Source: Streptomyces halstedii
GTDB lineage: Bacteria; Actinomycetota; Actinomycetes; Streptomycetales; Streptomycetaceae
DNA: 64,000 nt
Direction: 5' to 3'
Assembly (NCBI GenBank): GCA_000720535.1
Contig: JOAZ01000014.1
Span: 146,254-210,253, forward strand
Part shown: positions 60,158 through 64,000 of the stretch, in pieces
Numbering within the stretch: position 1 is the first letter of the stretch
Layout of the letters: every line of letters begins with the position of its first letter
The notes under the pieces: generated by a model
Databases searched by the model: none
The model's input: the letters and a program-made list of their open reading frames with translations, nothing else
What the model was told of the DNA's origin: nothing
Position numbers and translations under genes: made by a program

Positions 60158-60860
60158 GGCCCCCAGCCGACGGCCGCGACGGCGGGGCCCGAGCCGGGCG
60201 TGCCGTCTCACCATGACGCTGAGCGTGACCTTCTCGCTGGTGACCGGCATCGTCTGGGCGAGCTCGGACTCGCCCGACGACCCGTCGGTCACCGCCGCCC
60301 GCGGCGGTGACGCCGCGGGCGGCGGGGCCCCGCCGTTCCAACGGGCCCCGCACAAGCCGCCGGAGAAGGTACCGGCCTCGCACGCGCCCCTGGTGCACTC
60401 CCGGCCGGTCAAGGTCGCCGTCCCCGCCATCTTCATCGAGGCCCCGGTCACCGGTCTGGGTCTCGACGCGAAGGGCCGGCTCGGCGCCCCGCCGCTGAGC
60501 AAGCCCAAGCTGGTGGGCTGGTACCAGGACGGCCCGTCCCCCGGGGAGGCCGGCACCTCCCTGATCGTCGGCCACCGCGACACCGAGACGGGGCCCGCGA
60601 TCTTCCTCAACCTCAACGCGCTGCGCCACGGGGACACCGTGAAGGTCACCCGGGCGGACAAGAAGACCGCGGCCTTCACCGTCGACGAGGTGAAGACGTA
60701 CACGAAGGACAAGTTCCCGGACGAGAAGGTGTACGGGCCCACCGGCCGCCCGGAACTCAGGCTCATGACGTGCGGCGGGCGCTTCGACAAGAAGAACGGC
60801 TACTCGGCCAACGTCGTGGTCTTCGCCCACCTGACGTCACTGAAGAAGATGGCGGCCTGA
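60138..60860 (+). CDS. Class F sortase
   Basis: Sortase of 240 residues. N-terminal Arg-rich tail, one membrane segment (about residues 27-42) and the catalytic domain with LIVGHRDTETGPAIF (His146), LMTCGGRFDKKNGYSANVVVFAHL (Cys212) and the Arg in CGGRF. Class F sortases in Streptomyces attach unknown substrates; the gene just upstream, which it overlaps by 20 bases, is the prime candidate. GTG 60138 lies within the end of that gene; a start at the ATG 60213 would remove most of the cytoplasmic tail. It ends before a perfect 12-bp hairpin. Confidence 0.88.
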   Translation: MPATRHRAPSRRPRRRGPSRACRLTMTLSVTFSLVTGIVWASSDSPDDPSVTAARGGDAAGGGAPPFQRAPHKPPEKVPASHAPLVHSRPVKVAVPAIFIEAPVTGLGLDAKGRLGAPPLSKPKLVGWYQDGPSPGEAGTSLIVGHRDTETGPAIFLNLNALRHGDTVKVTRADKKTAAFTVDEVKTYTKDKFPDEKVYGPTGRPELRLMTCGGRFDKKNGYSANVVVFAHLTSLKKMAA

Positions 60861-60882
60861 GCGCCGTCGGCGGTTCGGAACG

Positions 60883-60913
60883 GCCGGTACCCCGGGGGCG
60901 GGGGTACCGGCCT
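60883..60913. terminator. Terminator between the sortase and the phosphatase
   Basis: Arms GGCCGGTACCCC (60883-60894) and GGGGTACCGGCC (60902-60913) with a 7-base loop. The genes on either side are convergent. Confidence 0.72.
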
Positions 60914-60949
60914 CCGCGCGTCCGCCTCCGGGGCGGGTACGGCCCGCGC

Positions 60950-61576
60950 TCAGCACCCCACGGAGTCGAAGAGGCTCTTCGGGATGGCGACGTTCCACGC
61001 GGTGACGACCGGCTTGCCGTGTTCCCGGCCGAGGCGGGAGACGGCGCCCGTGGCGAGCTGGAAGAGTTCGCCGCCGGTGGCCGCCAGGCCCAGGTAGCGG
61101 GCCGTGAGGACGCGCAGGAAGTGGGAGTGGGCGACCAGCGCGATGTCGTCGTCACCGATGCGGGAGGCCGCCGCCCGCACCTCGGCCAGGACCCGGTCGG
61201 CGCGGGCCGCGACCTCGGCCGGGGATTCGCCGGGGTGCTCCTCGGGGCCGGGGGCGACCCCGTCGGTCCACAGGTTCCAGTCGGGCCGGGTGCGGCGGAT
61301 GTCCACCGTGGTGACGCCCTCGTAGGCCCCGTAGTCCCACTCGTGCAGGTCGGGAGTGACGCGGGGGGTGGCCAGGCCGGCCAGTTCGGCGGTGCGGCGG
61401 GCCCGCAGGAGGGGGCTGACCAGGGTCAGCCCGACGCGGCGTTCGGCGAGGACGGGGACGAGGGCGCGGGCCTGGCGCTCGCCGAGGTCCGTCAGCGGCA
61501 GGTCCGTGTAGCTCGTGTGCTGTCCGGAGCGGGACCATTCCGTCTCGCCGTGCCGGATCAGAAGCAGCTCGCCCAT
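60950..61576 (-). CDS. Histidine phosphatase family protein (phosphoglycerate-mutase-like)
   Basis: 208 residues with the RHGE motif LLIRHGETEWS at the start, EWDYGAYEG around residue 82 and the second catalytic His in LVAHSHFLRVLTARYLGL near residue 153. This fits acid phosphatase or sugar-phosphate phosphatase activity rather than glycolytic mutase. ATG 61576 (MGELLLIRH) lies 8 bases after AAGG; a GTG three codons upstream is an alternative. The substrate is not visible from the sequence. It lies downstream of the disrupted GH31 gene on the same strand, with a terminator between them. Confidence 0.85.
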   Translation of the reverse strand: MGELLLIRHGETEWSRSGQHTSYTDLPLTDLGERQARALVPVLAERRVGLTLVSPLLRARRTAELAGLATPRVTPDLHEWDYGAYEGVTTVDIRRTRPDWNLWTDGVAPGPEEHPGESPAEVAARADRVLAEVRAAASRIGDDDIALVAHSHFLRVLTARYLGLAATGGELFQLATGAVSRLGREHGKPVVTAWNVAIPKSLFDSVGC

Positions 61577-61606
61577 GGACTCCACCTTCGTGACGCTCGT
61601 GCCGGT

Positions 61607-61632
61607 GGGCCGGCCCCGGTCGGGGCCGGCCC
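61607..61632 (-). terminator. Terminator of the GH31 gene
   Basis: Perfect 11-base arms GGGCCGGCCCC (61607-61617) and GGGGCCGGCCC (61622-61632) with loop GGTC, six bases from the GH31 stop region and before the phosphatase gene. Confidence 0.78.
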
Positions 61633-61638
61633 GAAGGA

Positions 61639-63572
61639 TCAGCCTACGACCGTGACCGTGTACGGCCGGTCCGTGTCGGCGGCGACGCGGACGTCTCCGC
61701 CCTCACGGACCACCTCGTACGTCGCGGCGACCGCGCCCGTGTGGTCGGGGACCGTGACCGTACGGGTGAAGTCACCGCTTCCGGCGGGGGCGTACACCCG
61801 GAGTTCGAGGCCGTCGAGCCACGCGCCGTCCGGGCGGGAGTCGTCGGCGCCGAGGGCCAGCACCGCGCCCTGACGGACCAGCAGAGGCAGGCTGTCGTAG
61901 CCGTGGGTCTCCCGGTGCCAGGCGGGGCCGGTGACGGTCTCACCGGTGAGGAAGCGGGTCCAGGTGCCCTCGGGGACGTAGTACTCGACCTCGCCGTCCT
62001 CGGTGAAGACCGGGGCGACCAGGAGGTCCGGGCCCAGGAGGTACTGGCGGTCCACCACCCGGGCGGTCGGGTCGTCGGGGAACTCCAGCAGCAGCGGGCG
62101 CATGGTCGGGACGCCGGTGCGGTGGGCCTCGACCGCGGCGCCGTACAGATACGGCATCAGACGGTGCTTGAGCCGGGTGAACCGCCGGGCCACGTCCACC
62201 GCCTCCTCGCCGAACTCCCACGGCACCCGGTACGAGGAGGAGCCGTGCAGCCGGCTGTGCGAGGAGAGCAGGCCGAAGGCGAGCCACCGCTTGAAGACGG
62301 CCGGGTCGGGGGTGCCCTCGAAGCCGCCGATGTCGTGGCTCGGTCGCCGAGCGGGCGAAGAGGACGGCCTCACCGGCGCCGCGCTCCTCCTCCAGGAGTT
62401 CGAAGACGGCCTTGTTGTACAGGTGCGTGTAGTAGTTGTGCATGCGCTCCGGGTCGGAGCCGTCGTGCCAGACCACGTCGGTGGGGACGCGCTCGCCGAA
62501 GTCGGTCTTGAAGCCGTCGACGCCCTGGCCGAGGAGCCCCTTGAGCTTGCCCTGGTACCAGGCCGTGGCCTCGGGGTTCGTGAAGTCGACCAGCGCCATG
62601 CCGGCCTGCCACTTGTCCCACTGCCAGATGTCGCCGTCGGCGGTCTTGACGAAGTAGCCCTCGCGGGCCCCCTCTTCGTACAGGGCGCCCTTCTGCGCGA
62701 TGTACGGGTTGATCCAGACGCAGATCTTCAGACCCTTGGCCCTGAGCCGGGCGATCATGCCCTCCGGGTCGGGGAAGACGGCCGGGTCCCACTCGAAGTC
62801 GGACCACTGGTACTCGCGCATCCAGAAGCAGTCGAAGTGGAACACGCTGAGCGGGATGCCGCGTTCGGCCATGCCGTCGACGAACGAGGTGACGGTGGCC
62901 TCGTCGTAGGAGGTGGTGAAGGACGTGCTCAGCCAGAGGCCGAACGACCAGGCCGGCGGGAGGGCCGGGAGACCGGTGAGGGCCGTGTAGCGGGCGAGGA
63001 CGTCCTTGGGCGTCGGCCCGGCGACCACGAAGTACTCCAACGACTGGTCCTCGACGCTGAACTGGACCTGGCACGCCCAGGGCGAGTTGGGCGACCATGT
63101 GGTGGCTGCCGTCGTCGAGGGTGGCGAACGCGCTGCCCTTCGGCCCGGCGGCGGTCAGGAGCCGCCCGTCCTGGTCCAGGAACTCCAGGCCGAAGGCGCC
63201 CTCGGTCGGCAGCCTGAGGGTGAGCGGGCCGCTGGTCAGCTCGGCGGTGGTGCCCTCGGTACGGGTCGTGGCGGCGGACCCGGCTCCCGGGCCGTCGGCG
63301 GCCGGTGCCGCCGCTCCGGGCAGCGCGAAGTCGGGGCCCCTGCGGCGCTTGCCCGCGTGGTGGGTGAGGCGCACCGCGATGACGCCTTCGGCGGGCGCGT
63401 GGGCCTCGACGGTGATCAGCGGGGCGTTCAGCGTGTCGCCCCGGCGCCGGACGCGCTTGACGGCCGCGTAGGCGGCGAGACGGTCGTCGTCCAGGCGGAC
63501 GTCGCGGACTTCGGTGGCGTACGAGGCGTGCACACCGCTGCGCAACTGCCAGAAGCCGTCGGTGAACTTCAT
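61639..63572 (-). pseudogene. GH31 alpha-xylosidase (YicI-like), broken by two internal deletions
   Basis: YicI-type alpha-xylosidase normally of ~770 residues; E. coli YicI is my reference from memory. Three consecutive frames cover it: MKFTDGFWQLRSGVHASY to LALGV (63572 to ~63075), VQFSVEDQSLEYFVVAGPTPKDVLARY through KTDFGERVP (nucleophile Asp, intact) to LFARSAT (~63070 to 62358), and SHDIGGFEGTPDPAVFKRWLAF to the end. At ~63070 about 69 residues (GEYVYGLGERF ... in YicI) are missing, and at ~62345 about 40 residues including the HWGGDC acid/base Asp. Both gaps change frame, so no functional enzyme results unless they are assembly errors. It is divergent from xylA, the expected xylose partner. 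Confidence 0.88.
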
Positions 63573-63897
63573 GGGGGGTCCTTAGCCGATGAGGAAGTGC
63601 TGGACTGCGGGACGTCAGGGCGCCTGCGGCAAGCGCGGCTGCGGGTCCTCTCGATTTTGATCGTACACAAAACAAATATGACCGACAGGCCGGTGCGCGA
63701 CGGGAATTCCCGGATTGCCCAGGTAGTCGACCCCAGGTGAAGCGCTTCCGAGCAGCCATGTTCGCGCCACGTGACCGAAACATCACGGAAACGGTCTGGA
63801 AACCCTGGACGGGATGACGTATTAGTACTGCAAGCAAACAAATTGGGCCGGTCGGCAGAGCAGCCGGGCGGGCCCTCGTCGGACAAGAGGCTGAGCT
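63573..63897. promoter_or_regulatory. Divergent promoter region of the alpha-xylosidase and xylA
   Basis: 325 bases, AT-richer than its surroundings. Motif AAACAAAT recurs at about 63669 and 63836, in the contexts ACAAAACAAATATG and GCAAGCAAACAAATT, an attractive pair for a xylose-responsive regulator. No firm -10/-35 assignments; AGAGG precedes the xylA ATG. Confidence 0.5.
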
Positions 63898-64000
63898 ATG
63901 CCGGAGCGCTTCACTCCCACTCCTGAGGACAGGTTCACGTTCGGTCTGTGGACGGTGGGCTGGCGGGGGAACGATCCGTTCGGTGAGCCGACGCGGCCGG
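63898..64000 (+). CDS. xylA: Xylose isomerase XylA (3' end outside window)
   Basis: The first 34 codons ([21 protein letters not shown], continuing [13 protein letters not shown]) match the beginning of Streptomyces xylose isomerase, which converts xylose to xylulose in the cytoplasm. The ATG at 63898 has AAGAGG 7 bases upstream. The gene runs off the end of the window, so nothing can be said of its active site. Divergence from the alpha-xylosidase is consistent with shared xylose induction. Confidence 0.85.
   Translation, partial: MPERFTPTPEDRFTFGLWTVGWRGNDPFGEPTRP

Noticed and set aside
1-64000. tRNA, rRNA, CRISPR arrays, insertion sequences or phage attachment sites
   Set aside because: I looked in all gaps for cloverleaf-like arms, spaced identical repeats and transposase motifs, and found none.

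Overview
The window is a 64 kb chromosomal segment of a Streptomyces or a very close actinomycete. The evidence is a very high G+C content, G/C-loaded third codon positions, frequent GTG starts, twin-arginine and lipobox exporters, the HemQ/HemY haem route, and a gene order that, from memory and unchecked, follows the S. coelicolor SCO6005-SCO6045 region in reverse (MNIO/TIGR04222, hemQ-hemY, hemE, DUF3000, LuxR-type regulator, rnd, fadA-fadB, Stealth genes, dxs, xylFGH, rok7B7, ngcEFG). There are no tRNA, rRNA, CRISPR or insertion-sequence features; this looks like core chromosome with accessory surface and sugar modules.

Layout. 1-3.3 kb: ZapE-like ATPase (start cut off), OsmC peroxidase and a DHA2 exporter. 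3.6-10.8 kb: a phosphate-flavoured block, VTC domain protein, DUF4956 membrane protein and CotH kinase in overlapping reading frames, then a response regulator/histidine kinase pair and a PhoX-like (DUF839) secreted phosphatase, with a 33-bp tandem repeat before the last gene. 10.9-13.7 kb: lipoprotein deacetylase, zinc-ribbon peptide, AIM24 protein, PTH2. 13.9-17.2 kb: a multinuclear non-haem iron oxygenase (MNIO, DUF692) translationally coupled to a TIGR04222 membrane protein with a Gly/Cys tail, plus a tail-less paralogue. This is my best candidate for an undescribed modification system.

17.5-23.4 kb: coproporphyrin-dependent haem genes (hemQ, hemY, hemE) interleaved with a DUF4349 lipoprotein and a CoA-disulfide-reductase-like enzyme. 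23.5-30 kb: DUF3000, an orphan LuxR-type regulator, a frameshifted ribonuclease D and the fadA/fadB beta-oxidation pair. 30-41.6 kb: a cell-surface glycopolymer locus on the minus strand (three consecutive Stealth proteins, one of which has lost its catalytic motifs, a GT4 glycosyltransferase and an SGNH hydrolase), with an orphan beta-propeller-like protein and a divergent LCP ligase upstream. 41.6-46.1 kb: NYN protein, amino acid permease, dxs.

46.4-64 kb: carbon acquisition. xylFGH (xylose ABC importer), the ROK regulator rok7B7, ngcEFG (N-acetylglucosamine/chitobiose importer) with a DasR-box-like promoter, a secreted GH92 alpha-mannosidase, a class F sortase with a neighbouring C-terminally anchored protein, a histidine phosphatase, a GH31 alpha-xylosidase broken by two internal deletions, and the start of divergent xylA. 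Together these could take up and process xylose, xyloglucan fragments, GlcNAc and mannose-containing glycans. Strong hairpins separate most convergent or adjacent transcription units and are listed individually.
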